Shown: positions 25,823 to 34,198, counted from the first letter of the stretch. The stretch is DNA of 64,000 nucleotides from Flavobacterium ammonificans (GCF_020885975.1 NZ_AP025183.1:2108001-2172000); one strand, 5' to 3'. Translations and numbers: made by a program. The notes: generated by a model not told the origin, from the sequence alone.

Positions 25823-28800
25823 ATGAGTTTCATAAATAGCATTATAAAAATCTTTGTTGGTGATAAATCCCAAAATGACGTTAAAGCATTACAACCTTAC
25901 CTAACGAAAATCAAAGGATTAGAGAGTAGCTTAATGTCATTATCGAATGACGAATTAAGAGCTCGCACCACTTATTTTAAAGATAGAATCAAGCAAGCAC
26001 GCGCTGATAAAGATGCTAAAATTGCATCCCTACAACAAGAAGTAGAAACTATTCAAGACATCGATCAAAGAGAAGATATCTATGTGGCTATTGATGCTTT
26101 GGAAAAAGAAGCTTACGATATTTCGGAGAAAACATTAATGGAAATTTTACCTGAAGCTTTTGCAGTAGTAAAAGAAACAGCAAGACGTTTCAAAGAAAAT
26201 ACTCAAATTGAAGTTACTGCTACTCCAAAAGACAGAGAATTCTCTGCTACTAAAACCTACGTTACTATAGAAGGAGAAAAAGCCGTTTGGGCTAATTCAT
26301 GGAATGCCGCTGGTAAACAAATTACTTGGGACATGATTCACTATGACGTGCAGTTGATTGGTGGAATGGTGTTGCACGAAGGAAAAGTAGCCGAAATGCA
26401 AACTGGAGAAGGAAAAACATTAGTTGCCACCCTTCCTATTTACTTGAATGCCTTAACTGGAAACGGAGTACACTTAGTAACTGTAAATGATTACTTGGCA
26501 AAACGTGATAGTACGTGGAAAGCGCCATTGTTTGAATTCCACGGAATGACAGTGGAATGTATTGACAATTACCAACCAAGTTCAGAAGAAAGAAAAAGAG
26601 CCTATGACGCTGATATCACGTACGGAACCAATAACGAATTTGGTTTTGACTACCTAAGAGATAATATGGCACATTCGCCAGAAGATTTAGTACAACGCAA
26701 ACACAACTATGCGATTGTCGATGAGGTGGATTCTGTTTTGATTGATGATGCTAGAACGCCATTGATTATTTCTGGACCAGTTCCGCAAGGAGACCGTCAC
26801 GAATTCAATGAGTTAAAACCAAAAATTGAAAACTTAGTTAGTTTACAACGTCAATTGGCGAATGGGTTTTTGGCAGAAGCCAAAAAATTAATCAAAGAAG
26901 GCAATACCAAAGAAGGAGGATTCCAATTATTGAGAGCCTACAGAAGTTTACCTAAAAACAAAGCCTTAATCAAGTTTTTATCTGAAGAAGGCGTAAAACA
27001 ATTGCTTCAAAAAACCGAAAACCAATACATGCAAGACAACAAACGCGAAATGCATTTGGTTGACGAAGCTTTGTACTTTGTAATTGAAGAAAAAAACAAC
27101 CAAGTAGAATTGACCGATAACGGAATCCAATTCTTATCTGGAGATACTGATGCTGATTTCTTTGTACTTCCAGATATTGGAACTGAAATTGCTGCTATCG
27201 AAAAACAAAAATTAGACGCCGATGCAGAAGCGGAAGCTAAAGAACGTTTATTCCAAGATTTCGGAGTAAAAAGCGAACGTATCCATACCTTAACTCAGCT
27301 TTTAAAAGCCTACACTTTATTCGAAAAAGATGTTGAGTACGTTATTATGGATAACAAAATCCTGATTGTCGATGAACAAACAGGTCGTATTATGGATGGA
27401 CGTCGTTATTCTGACGGATTGCACCAAGCTATTGAAGCCAAAGAAAATGTAAAAATTGAAGCGGCAACGCAAACTTTTGCTACCGTTACCTTACAAAACT
27501 ACTTCAGAATGTACAACAAACTGAGTGGTATGACAGGAACTGCGGTGACTGAAGCAGGCGAACTTTGGCAAATCTATAAATTAGACGTAGTTGAAATTCC
27601 GACTAATAGAGGAATAGCAAGAATTGATAAAGATGATTTCATCTATAAAACTACTCGTGAAAAATTCAACGCGGTTATCGAAGATGTAACGGAATTATCA
27701 AAAGCTGGAAGACCCGTTTTAATTGGAACAACCTCAGTTGAAATTTCGGAATTATTGAGCCGAATGTTGAAAATGAGAGGCATCACACACAATGTGTTGA
27801 ATGCTAAAATGCACAAACAAGAAGCGCAAATCGTTGAAGAAGCAGGTAAACCAGGTGTAGTAACTATTGCTACCAATATGGCGGGTCGTGGAACGGATAT
27901 TAAATTATCTCCCGAAGTAAAAGCGGCTGGAGGTTTAGCTATCGTTGGAACAGAGCGTCACGATTCACGTCGTGTAGACCGTCAGTTACGAGGTCGTGCA
28001 GGACGTCAAGGAGATCCAGGAAGTTCTCAATTCTACGTTTCGTTAGAAGACAACTTGATGCGTTTGTTTGGTTCTGAAAGAGTAGCCAAAGTAATGGACA
28101 GAATGGGATTACAAGAAGGAGAAGTGATTCAACATTCGATGATGACCAAATCTATTGAACGTGCGCAGAAAAAAGTAGAAGAAAACAACTTTGGAGTGCG
28201 TAAACGTTTGTTGGAATATGATGATGTTATGAACGCACAACGTGAAGTCGTGTACAAACGTCGTCGCCATGCCTTGTTTGGAGAGCGTCTAAAATTAGAC
28301 ATTGCCAACATGCTTTATGATACTTGCGAACTAATTGTATCCGAAAACAAAGCCGTTAATGATTTCAAAAACTTTGAATTCGAATTAATTCGTTATTTCT
28401 CAATCACGTCACCAGTTACAGAAGCTGATTTTGCTAAATTATCAGACGTTGAATTAACAGGTAAAATTTACAAAGCCACTTTAGAATTTTATACCGAGAA
28501 AACAGAACGAAGTGCCAGAGAAGCCTTCCCTATTATCAAAGGAGTTTACGAAGACAAAAACAATCAGTTTGAGCGCATCGTAGTGCCTTTTACAGACGGA
28601 ATCAAAACCTTGAACGTAGTAACTGACTTGAAGAAAGCCTACGAGACACAAGGAGCGCAATTAGTAGCTGATTTTGAAAAGAACATCACTTTATCTATTG
28701 TGGATGAAGCTTGGAAAAAACACTTGCGCAAAATGGACGAATTGAAACAATCGGTTCAATTAGCCGTTCACGAACAAAAAGATCCGTTGCTAATTTACAA

Positions 28801-29167
28801 ATTAGAAGCCTTCAACTTGTTCAGAGCCATGCTCGACAATGTGAATAAAGACGTGATTTCGTTTTTATTCAAAGGCGATTTACCTGCGCAACAAGCACCA
28901 AAGATTGAAGAAGCAAAAGAAGTTCGTCAAAAAGAAAACTATAAATTAAGCAAAGACGAATTGCCAAACAGCGAAAACCTAAACCACGAGGCGGCGGATA
29001 CTCAACAACGTCAAGTAACCGAAACTATCGTGAGAGACATGCCAAAAATCAATCGTAACGATACCGTAACGATTCAGGAAGTCGCTACTGGAAAAACAGA
29101 AACCATGAAGTACAAAAAAGCCGAAAATTTAGTAACTTCAGGTCAATGGGTAATTGTGAACGACTAA
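25823..29167 (+). CDS. secA: Preprotein translocase ATPase SecA
   Basis: A 1114-aa SecA that pushes preproteins through SecYEG using ATP. Walker [35 protein letters not shown], the preprotein cross-linking domain and [10 protein letters not shown] and [11 protein letters not shown] motifs are intact. It is about 210 residues longer than the E. coli protein, with extra segments at about 325-480. The end reads as a small beta domain ([15 protein letters not shown]), and no Cys-rich zinc (SEC-C) tail is present. Both features are usual in Bacteroidota, where SecB is often missing. A composite terminator follows at 29194-29267. Confidence 0.97.
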   Translation: MSFINSIIKIFVGDKSQNDVKALQPYLTKIKGLESSLMSLSNDELRARTTYFKDRIKQARADKDAKIASLQQEVETIQDIDQREDIYVAIDALEKEAYDISEKTLMEILPEAFAVVKETARRFKENTQIEVTATPKDREFSATKTYVTIEGEKAVWANSWNAAGKQITWDMIHYDVQLIGGMVLHEGKVAEMQTGEGKTLVATLPIYLNALTGNGVHLVTVNDYLAKRDSTWKAPLFEFHGMTVECIDNYQPSSEERKRAYDADITYGTNNEFGFDYLRDNMAHSPEDLVQRKHNYAIVDEVDSVLIDDARTPLIISGPVPQGDRHEFNELKPKIENLVSLQRQLANGFLAEAKKLIKEGNTKEGGFQLLRAYRSLPKNKALIKFLSEEGVKQLLQKTENQYMQDNKREMHLVDEALYFVIEEKNNQVELTDNGIQFLSGDTDADFFVLPDIGTEIAAIEKQKLDADAEAEAKERLFQDFGVKSERIHTLTQLLKAYTLFEKDVEYVIMDNKILIVDEQTGRIMDGRRYSDGLHQAIEAKENVKIEAATQTFATVTLQNYFRMYNKLSGMTGTAVTEAGELWQIYKLDVVEIPTNRGIARIDKDDFIYKTTREKFNAVIEDVTELSKAGRPVLIGTTSVEISELLSRMLKMRGITHNVLNAKMHKQEAQIVEEAGKPGVVTIATNMAGRGTDIKLSPEVKAAGGLAIVGTERHDSRRVDRQLRGRAGRQGDPGSSQFYVSLEDNLMRLFGSERVAKVMDRMGLQEGEVIQHSMMTKSIERAQKKVEENNFGVRKRLLEYDDVMNAQREVVYKRRRHALFGERLKLDIANMLYDTCELIVSENKAVNDFKNFEFELIRYFSITSPVTEADFAKLSDVELTGKIYKATLEFYTEKTERSAREAFPIIKGVYEDKNNQFERIVVPFTDGIKTLNVVTDLKKAYETQGAQLVADFEKNITLSIVDEAWKKHLRKMDELKQSVQLAVHEQKDPLLIYKLEAFNLFRAMLDNVNKDVISFLFKGDLPAQQAPKIEEAKEVRQKENYKLSKDELPNSENLNHEAADTQQRQVTETIVRDMPKINRNDTVTIQEVATGKTETMKYKKAENLVTSGQWVIVND

Positions 29168-29193
29168 TCGTTTAACCGTTCTATAAATACTGA

Positions 29194-29267
29194 GTGTCTA
29201 AAAAGATCATATTTGTCATGCTGAACTTGTTTCAGCATCTATAAATAACTTTTTAGACACTTTTTTT
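29194..29267 (+). terminator. secA terminator with an embedded hairpin
   Basis: A 12-bp outer stem GTGTCTAAAAAG / CTTTTTAGACAC encloses a second hairpin ATGCTGAA / TTCAGCAT (29218-29238) and is followed by seven T. The inner hairpin with CATGCTGAACTTGTTTCAGC resembles a dispersed Flavobacterium repeat that may have inserted into the terminator. Confidence 0.75.
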
Positions 29268-29306
29268 GTGCTTTACTTTTTAGTAGCAGCAGTTCTACTT
29301 CCTTGA

Positions 29307-29362
29307 CACGACTTGTCCCGCTATCCGCGCTACATGGTAGCTTGCTTCTATCGGGGCTAGAA
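29307..29362 (-). repeat. REP-like dispersed element, copy 1
   Basis: Read on the minus strand, it has GCCCCGATAGAAGC at one end and GCGGATAGCGGGACAAG at the other. The same two ends (GGATAGCAGCG and AGAGCGAATAGCCCGA), in the other orientation, occur at 40012-40105. Such elements recur in Flavobacterium genomes in my memory; a genome-wide count is needed. Confidence 0.5.
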
Positions 29363-29611
29363 TAGACGTTTATTTTTTTATAAATAACACTTACTTGTAT
29401 ATTTTAAATTAATATTTTTTAGATTTATATCTACTCCATTTATTCTGTCAGAAATAAATCATTCTCACAAAATAGAACGCACGAAGCTATCAATAAGTTG
29501 GAATGCAAAATAACCTAAAGTACCATTAGAGATAACTTAAAATAAAATACAACTTAGATAATAACCTGAATTATTTTCTAATAGTAACTCAATTTTAACC
29601 TATATATTATT

Positions 29612-29619
29612 TATATTTG
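29612..29619 (+). promoter_or_regulatory. Candidate -7 box of the DpnI cassette
   Basis: TATATTTG matches TAnnTTTG, about 67 bp before the remnant ATG. No TTG lies at -33 spacing, so the call is weak. Confidence 0.3.
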
Positions 29620-29685
29620 GAGAACCAGTATCTATAGACGTATCTATTAAAATAATTTAAAGTCAAACTTAAAATAAATACACAA

Positions 29686-29856
29686 ATGAATCCCCTAATT
29701 GCTAAACCTTTCTTAAAATGGGCTGGAGGTAAATCCCAGTTGATTGCAGAAATACAAAAAGCAATACTTAATGAGTTTATTTCTCAAAAGTTTACTTATG
29801 TGGTGCCATTTATAAGAAGTGGTGAGGTTTTGTTTAAAAATAATTATCAAATATGA
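29686..29856 (+). pseudogene. Remnant of a Dam/DpnM-type adenine methyltransferase (56 codons)
   Basis: ATG to TGA, 56 residues. The first part is the N-terminus of a GATC-type adenine methyltransferase: KPFLKWAGGKSQL is motif X, followed by TYVVPFIRSGEVLF, where intact enzymes read YVEPFVGGGAVLF (motif I). The GGG is already changed to RSG, and the DPPY catalytic motif plus the remaining 200 or so residues are absent, so it is nonfunctional. Its TGA overlaps the next ATG (ATGA) so the DpnI-type gene is translationally coupled to it. Confidence 0.7.
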
Positions 29857-30620
29857 ATCTTCAATTTGATATCAAATTAGCTAATAAATATAATAGTAAT
29901 TCTCAAATTGCAAGAGTGTTAACTGAAAATTGGGTATTGAACAATTCATATTGTCCAAGCTGTGGAGAATTACCATTAAATGAATTTGAAAACAATCGTC
30001 CTGTTGCTGATTTTTATTGTAAAAAATGTAACGAAGAGTTTGAATTAAAAAGTAAAAAAGGAAAATTGAGTACCATAATTAATGATGGTGCTTATGAAAG
30101 TATGATAAAAAGGATTACTTCAGATACAAACCCAAATTTTTTCTTTTTGACCTACGATAAAAACACAGTGAATAATTTTTTAGTAATTCCAAAACAATTT
30201 TTCACTCCAGAAATTATTATCAAACGAAAACCTTTATCTATTACCGCTAAACGAGCAGGTTGGGTTGGTTGCAATATAGATATTTCAAAAGTTCCGGAAA
30301 GTGGAAGGATTTTTATAGTTGAAAATTCAAAAATAATAGAACAGGAAAAAGTACAAATAAAATTAAAAAGTACTGATTTTTTAAGATCTAAAAGTTTAGA
30401 AGCTAGAGGGTGGATATTGGATATATTAAATTGTGTTGAAGAAATTAAAAAGCAATCTTTTACGTTAGATGAATTATATGCTTTCGAAAATAAATTGAAA
30501 ATTAAATATCCTAACAACAATCATATCAAGGATAAAATTCGTCAACAATTACAGTTTTTAAGAGATAAAGGGTTAATTGAATTTAACGGAAGAGGAAATT
30601 ATAAAAAAATTGAAATATGA
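29853..30620 (+). CDS. dpnC: DpnI-type restriction endonuclease (cuts methylated GATC)
   Basis: A 255-aa protein that matches R.DpnI of Streptococcus pneumoniae along its whole length. Zinc Cys34, Cys37, Cys56 and Cys59, catalytic Asp53, Glu64 and Lys66 (VADFYC, FELKSKKG) fall at the same residue numbers as in DpnI. The C-terminal winged-helix domain with ITAKRAGWVGCNI, which reads methylated GATC, is also there. It is expected to cleave double-stranded DNA with N6-methyladenine in GATC, so it should defend against Dam-methylated phage and the host should lack such methylation. ATGA overlaps join it to the remnant upstream and the small gene downstream. Confidence 0.9.
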   Translation: MNLQFDIKLANKYNSNSQIARVLTENWVLNNSYCPSCGELPLNEFENNRPVADFYCKKCNEEFELKSKKGKLSTIINDGAYESMIKRITSDTNPNFFFLTYDKNTVNNFLVIPKQFFTPEIIIKRKPLSITAKRAGWVGCNIDISKVPESGRIFIVENSKIIEQEKVQIKLKSTDFLRSKSLEARGWILDILNCVEEIKKQSFTLDELYAFENKLKIKYPNNNHIKDKIRQQLQFLRDKGLIEFNGRGNYKKIEI

Positions 30621-30820
30621 AAAAATATATATTTATTTCACCTGAAGGTTCTACTGTAGCTCCAAATAGTTCATACGAAGTTAATAATATGCAAGTTATT
30701 GGAGTTGTTGAAGATGTTACAAATGAAAATGAAGCATTAAAAAAACTATTAATTGAAAATGAATGGATAATAGATGCTGAATTCAATATTGCTAAATTTA
30801 TTTGCTACGAAATCTATTAA
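30617..30820 (+). CDS. Small unknown protein coupled to the DpnI-type gene
   Basis: A 67-aa protein whose ATG overlaps the DpnI-type stop (ATGA), so it is made with it. It reads as an alpha/beta mini-protein (YIFISPEGSTVAPNSSYEV, then VIGVVEDVTNENEALKKLL) with no recognisable motif. S. pneumoniae also has a second gene (dpnD) after DpnI; I could not see sequence similarity to it, so equivalence is only positional. It could tune the nuclease, but nothing in the sequence proves that. Confidence 0.65.
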   Translation: MKKYIFISPEGSTVAPNSSYEVNNMQVIGVVEDVTNENEALKKLLIENEWIIDAEFNIAKFICYEIY

Positions 30821-30825
30821 GCCTA

Positions 30826-31086
30826 TTATTTAAATTCTAAATATTTTCCTTCAATTCCTGAGTTTTTTAATGCCTCTGCATTTTCTTTTCCATAAGCGAT
30901 GAATACACTTGGAGCGCTTGGAGTACCTCCTTGTATACCTGATACATGATAAAATTTTATTCTACCTTTTACAAATAAAACTGCATTTGCCCAGCTAGCA
31001 CGATTACCTTGCTCGTGCGTTAAGTAACTTAAATAACTCAACAAAACTATAATACCGTAGGAATGGCATAATTGTAATACAACCAA
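30826..31086 (-). pseudogene. Fragment resembling a phage-type DNA adenine methyltransferase C-terminus
   Basis: An open reading frame of 86 codons on the minus strand, facing the DpnI cassette. Residues from about 35 on (AVLFVKGRIKFYHVSGIQGG, APSVFIAYGKENAEALKNS) resemble the C-terminal end of phage-type adenine methyltransferases. The first 34 residues come from a dispersed repeat (30991-31057) and carry no domain. The catalytic part is missing. The identification is by memory of the family only; the truncation itself is clear. Confidence 0.4.
30991..31057. repeat. Dispersed palindromic repeat, copy A
   Basis: Begins CCAGCTAGCACGATTACCTT and continues with GCTCGTGCGTTAAGTAACTT. About two thirds of its bases match the copy at 33276-33340. 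GCACGA...TCGTGC can form a hairpin near the left end. It overlaps the 5' part of the ORF at 30826-31086. Confidence 0.6.
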
Positions 31087-31093
31087 AAACTAA

Positions 31094-32707
31094 TTATACA
31101 AATGATTTTTTAAACTCAGGTTTAACCCTATGTTTTGATGCTTGCTCATAAGCAAAAGCAATTGCAATTAGTTGCGCCTCGCTGTAAGCCGTTCCAAAAA
31201 AGGATAAACCAACAGGTAAATCATATACTTTTCCAGCTGGAACGGTAACATGCGGATAGCCACTAACCGCAGCTGGCATGGTTAACGAATAGCCGCCCCA
31301 ACGATCCCCATAAATCATATCGATACTACATGATGGTCCCATTGTTATTCCGCAAATGGCATCAAGTTGGTGTTCCTGAAATACAGAGTCCAAAATCTTT
31401 TTACTGCCGTTATAACTTGTTTGTAAAGCCTCTTGGTATTTTTTATCGTCAAGTCCAAGTTTTAAATTGGAACTTTCTAGCGTTTCTTGTTTAAAATACG
31501 GCATTGATCTATCTTCATTGGCTATATTAAAATCAATGACCTCCTTCAACGATTTAACCTTTGCGTTTGCGGTAGCTAAATAGTTGTTCAACCCATCTTT
31601 AAACTCATATTGCAACACCTCAAATTCAGCATCGCCTAATGCATAAATTTTCTCTACGTAGTCAATTTCAATAATGGTAGCTCCTTTTTGTTTTAAAACA
31701 GTAATAGCTTGATCTAAAAGTTCATTAATATATTTGTTTTGACCTTGAGGTTTCTTTTCAATACCAATTCGTTTGCCTTTCAAAGCATTTAAATCCAAAA
31801 ACTGGGTATAATCAGTATGGCTTTTTCCTTTACTTTCATTGGTTATCACATCTTTGGTATCGATACCTGCAAGTACGCCTAATAAAATAGCCGCATCTTT
31901 TACAGTTCTAGCCATGGGTCCAGCTGTATCTTGAGTTTTTGATATAGGAATAATTCCGGAACGACTTACTAGTCCAACCGTAGGTTTAATTCCAACAATA
32001 CCATTTACAGAAGCGGGACAAACAATTGACCCATCTGTTTCCGTACCAACAGCGACTACACATAAATTAGCAGAAACCGCCACTCCTGATCCAGCACTAG
32101 AACCACAAGGATTATGATCTAAAATATAAGGGTTCTTCGTCTGACCGCCACGACCGCTCCAACCAGAACTTGAATGCGTTGAACGGAAATTAGCCCATTC
32201 ACTTAAATTAGTTTTTCCAATAATTATTGCACCAGCATCTCTTAATCTTTTTACAACAAAAGCATCGCTAGATGATATATTTCCTTCCATTGCTAATGAT
32301 CCAGCTGTAGTTTGCATTTTATCTGCTGTATCAATATTATCTTTTATGAGCACAGGTATACCGTGTAATGCTCCTCTACTTTTCCCATCTTTTCGCTCCT
32401 TATCCATTTGACTAGCAATTGAAAGAGCTTCTGGATTAATTTCAATTATTGCATGTAAGCCAAGACCGTTCTTATCTATCGATTCAATTCGTTGTAGATA
32501 CAATTCGACTAATTGTTCTGAAGTATATTGTCCTGAAGACAACTTTTCTTGTAAACTAGTGATTGTTTCTTCATCAAGTTCAAAATCTAATTCAGAATCT
32601 AAAGATTCTTCTTTATTGCTTTTACTAGTATCACAACCTTGAATAAAAAGAGTTGATATTCCTACAGTTGCCAAAGTTGTTCTGGTAAAAAAATCTCTTC
32701 TTTTCAT
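31094..32707 (-). CDS. Amidase-signature enzyme, Tat/lipoprotein-targeted
   Basis: A 537-aa amidase-signature protein. The N-terminus has twin arginines (KRRDFFTRT) and a lipobox (IQGC, Cys25), so it may be exported by Tat and lipidated. The Ser-cisSer-Lys triad is visible: Lys122 in VLIKDNID, CGSSAGSG with Ser203/204, and nucleophile Ser227 in TETDGSIVCPAS. Family members hydrolyse amides, including peptide or aryl amides; a secreted amidase is more likely than a GatA subunit. The substrate is unknown. The gene is monocistronic and sits in an AT-rich neighbourhood with repeats. Confidence 0.85.
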   Translation of the reverse strand: MKRRDFFTRTTLATVGISTLFIQGCDTSKSNKEESLDSELDFELDEETITSLQEKLSSGQYTSEQLVELYLQRIESIDKNGLGLHAIIEINPEALSIASQMDKERKDGKSRGALHGIPVLIKDNIDTADKMQTTAGSLAMEGNISSSDAFVVKRLRDAGAIIIGKTNLSEWANFRSTHSSSGWSGRGGQTKNPYILDHNPCGSSAGSGVAVSANLCVVAVGTETDGSIVCPASVNGIVGIKPTVGLVSRSGIIPISKTQDTAGPMARTVKDAAILLGVLAGIDTKDVITNESKGKSHTDYTQFLDLNALKGKRIGIEKKPQGQNKYINELLDQAITVLKQKGATIIEIDYVEKIYALGDAEFEVLQYEFKDGLNNYLATANAKVKSLKEVIDFNIANEDRSMPYFKQETLESSNLKLGLDDKKYQEALQTSYNGSKKILDSVFQEHQLDAICGITMGPSCSIDMIYGDRWGGYSLTMPAAVSGYPHVTVPAGKVYDLPVGLSFFGTAYSEAQLIAIAFAYEQASKHRVKPEFKKSFV

Positions 32708-32962
32708 AATTACAATTTTATCGAAGTTGGTACAATTATTTTTTATAAATATATACTTTTTTTCAATTAGTAAAGTACAAATGAATTTAATGAGAAATAA
32801 GATTGCTAAAATACTACGCCTAAATTCAATCTATTAGGGAAGGTATATTGAAAAACCCACCATTAGTAAGGACTATTAATCCAAAAATTAAGTTAAAACA
32901 GTAAATAAAAACAAATAAATAAGTTTAACTTTAAACAAAAATAATCACCCAAAAAGTAAACT

Positions 32963-33253
32963 ATGAAGCTTCATTCTAAACCATTTATCCTAATTGTTGT
33001 AATGTTATTTGTATTAACTGCTTGTGGCAAATTAAGCAATGAAGTTGAAAAACTTAATGAATTAAAAACCAAAGTAGAGTCTATAGATTCTCTAGTTGAT
33101 AATGAAATTAATAAAGTTAAAAAACTCGACACCATTATTAAAAAAGAAAGTGACAAAGTTAAAAAACTGGATACTTTGATACGTAAATCAACATCACAAA
33201 TCGATTCAATATCACAAAAGGGCAATAACTTATTAAAAAAAATCACTAACTAA
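32963..33253 (+). CDS. Coiled-coil lipoprotein, 96 aa
   Basis: Signal peptide with lipobox LTAC (Cys21) followed by a continuous amphipathic helix. Heptad spacing of Leu and Ile is visible throughout, and residues about 48-75 hold two tandem 14-residue repeats built on VKKLDTIIKK and VKKLDTLIRK. The size and shape recall Lpp-like outer-membrane lipoproteins, but no sequence similarity is proven. No transmembrane segment beyond the signal peptide. Confidence 0.7.
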   Translation: MKLHSKPFILIVVMLFVLTACGKLSNEVEKLNELKTKVESIDSLVDNEINKVKKLDTIIKKESDKVKKLDTLIRKSTSQIDSISQKGNNLLKKITN

Positions 33254-33275
33254 TTATTGTTTTTTAATACGTTAA

Positions 33276-33340
33276 CCAACTAGCGCGAGTATCTTGCTCG
33301 TGCCTTAAGTAACTTAAATTATTCTCCAAAACTATAACCT
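33276..33340. repeat. Dispersed palindromic repeat, copy B
   Basis: Starts CCAACTAGCGCGAGTATCTT and continues CTCGTGCCTTAAGTAACTT, matching the copy at 30991 in order and orientation. GCGCGAG/CTCGTGC forms an imperfect hairpin. Both copies stop at the same CCA(G/A)CTAG edge. Confidence 0.6.
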
Positions 33341-33481
33341 CGTCCCTACGGGACTTATTTTCTTTGTCTTTTATAGGATTTTACCAAAATACAACTCCTT
33401 GCGGAGTTAATAAAAAGATAGTAAAACGTCAACCTATTACGAAGTGATTCAATAGTGGTAAACCTGAGTTAAATCCCTTAG

Positions 33482-33534
33482 ATTTGAGATTAAGAGGAGG
33501 AAGCCCGGTGGGCTTCAGGTATAAAACAAAAAAC
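33482..33534. repeat. 53-bp direct repeat, copy 1
   Basis: Runs from ATTTGAGATTAAGAGGAGGA to the A-tract before ACTCG. It is identical over 53 bp to 33890-33942 (offset 408). It contains an AGCCCGGTGGGCTT palindrome. Confidence 0.8.
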
Positions 33535-33633
33535 TCGAGGCTTTAGCCGAATAGGCGAAGCAAACCTGTCGGTAGACAGGCAGAGGCGACGAACCGAGCC
33601 CGAAGGGCGAACACGTCTATCCTATAAACAAAA

Positions 33634-33661
33634 AAACTCCAACTTTTTCAAGTTGGAGTTT
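33634..33661 (-). terminator. Outermost rRNA-operon terminator
   Basis: A perfect 12-bp stem AAACTCCAACTT-TTTC-AAGTTGGAGTTT with an A-run on the left (U-tract in the minus-strand RNA), standing just after the 5S-like copy as in the intact order. Confidence 0.7.
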
Positions 33662-33668
33662 CATAAAG

Positions 33669-33774
33669 AAAGGCGACGACTCCCGATAACTATCGGGACT
33701 CCCTCATAACTGCTTCCGAAGTTTCGGAACCCGAAGCGTCGGGACGCAGGCGGGCTTAACTACTCTGTACGGGC
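33669..33774 (-). pseudogene. Partial, rearranged 5S rRNA copy
   Basis: The start AAAGGCGACGAC, the middle ATAACTGC and the stretch GCAGGCGGGCTTAACTACTC with CGGG all match the intact 5S (33974-34081). The middle is replaced by short palindromes (CCCGATA/TATCGGG, TTCCGAA/TTCGGAA, CCCGA/TCGGG), and the 5' third of the 5S is lacking. It lies in the same orientation as the real gene, in front of its own terminator. Confidence 0.75.
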
Positions 33775-33812
33775 TAAATTTTATCTTATTTTTTCTAAAA
33801 ATATATAAAACA

Positions 33813-33844
33813 AAAAACCCCGTTTCGTTAGAAACAGGGTTTTT
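33813..33844 (-). terminator. Duplicated rRNA terminator
   Basis: AAAACCCCGTTTC-GTTA-GAAACAGGGTTTT, the same hairpin sequence as at 33938-33967, one C-A mismatch in the stem. Confidence 0.75.
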
Positions 33845-33889
33845 AAAAGATTTAAGGGCTATGCCCGACTGAGCGAAGCTAAAGGCGAC

Positions 33890-33942
33890 ATTTGAGATTA
33901 AGAGGAGGAAGCCCGGTGGGCTTCAGGTATAAAACAAAAAAC
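33890..33942. repeat. 53-bp direct repeat, copy 2
   Basis: Identical to 33482-33534. It lies directly beside a 10-base relic of the 5S 3' end (33881-33890) and runs into the terminator hairpin. Confidence 0.8.
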
Positions 33943-33967
33943 CCCGTTTCGTTAGAAACAGGGTTTT
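33938..33967 (-). terminator. rRNA operon terminator after 5S
   Basis: Hairpin AAAACCCCGTTTC / GAAACAGGGTTTT directly 3' of the intact 5S gene, with the A-rich side (U-tract) leftwards. Confidence 0.8.
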
Positions 33968-33973
33968 CAAAAG

Positions 33974-34081
33974 AAAGGCGACGACATACTCTCCCACATA
34001 ACTGCAGTACCATCTGCGCAGGCGGGCTTAACTACTCTGTTCGGGATGGGAAGAGGTGAGCCCCGCCGCAATAACCACCTT
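33974..34081 (-). rRNA. rrf: 5S ribosomal RNA
   Basis: On the minus strand the RNA starts AAGGTGGTTATTGCGGCGGG, continues with the CCAUCCCGAACAG loop typical of 5S (CTTCCCATCCCGAACAGAGT) and ends GTCGTCGCCTTT. About 108 nt, last gene of the operon, 182 bp after the 23S. Ends estimated from helix I pairing. Confidence 0.95.
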
Positions 34082-34177
34082 AAGATTATTGTTGGCGGTT
34101 GTTGGTTTTTGGTTGTTGGTGTTTCCATCAACTACCAACCATCAACTATCAACTGCAGCTTCGCTGCAAATATCTTA

Positions 34178-34198
34178 ACATACTGAGATAAAGAAAAG
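34178..34198. repeat. 23S processing-stem arm, 3' side
   Basis: ACATACTGAGATAAAGAAAA pairs, with one mismatch and one bulge, with the reverse complement of 37217-37235, on the other side of the 23S gene. It would form the long stem that RNase III-type processing cuts to free pre-23S rRNA. Confidence 0.55.

Larger units (their letters stand above)
29268..29685. other. AT-rich intergenic DNA before the DpnI cassette
   Basis: No gene seen between secA and the methylase remnant. The left part carries a REP-like element (29307-29362) and the rest is AT-rich filler of lower GC than its surroundings. A -7 box sits at 29612-29619. Confidence 0.6.
33254..33972. other. Repeat field downstream of the rRNA operon
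   Basis: No protein gene. From left: dispersed palindromic repeat copy B, fragments with CCCTACGGGACT and CTCCTTGCGGAGTT palindromes, a 53-bp direct repeat (two copies), three terminator hairpins in the minus-strand orientation, and a partial 5S rRNA copy. It appears to have grown by duplication of the 3' end of the rRNA operon plus repeat insertion. Confidence 0.65.

Noticed and set aside
33254-33972. CRISPR array
   Set aside because: The repeats are few, unequal in spacing and form hairpins or terminators; there are no regular spacers and no cas genes nearby.
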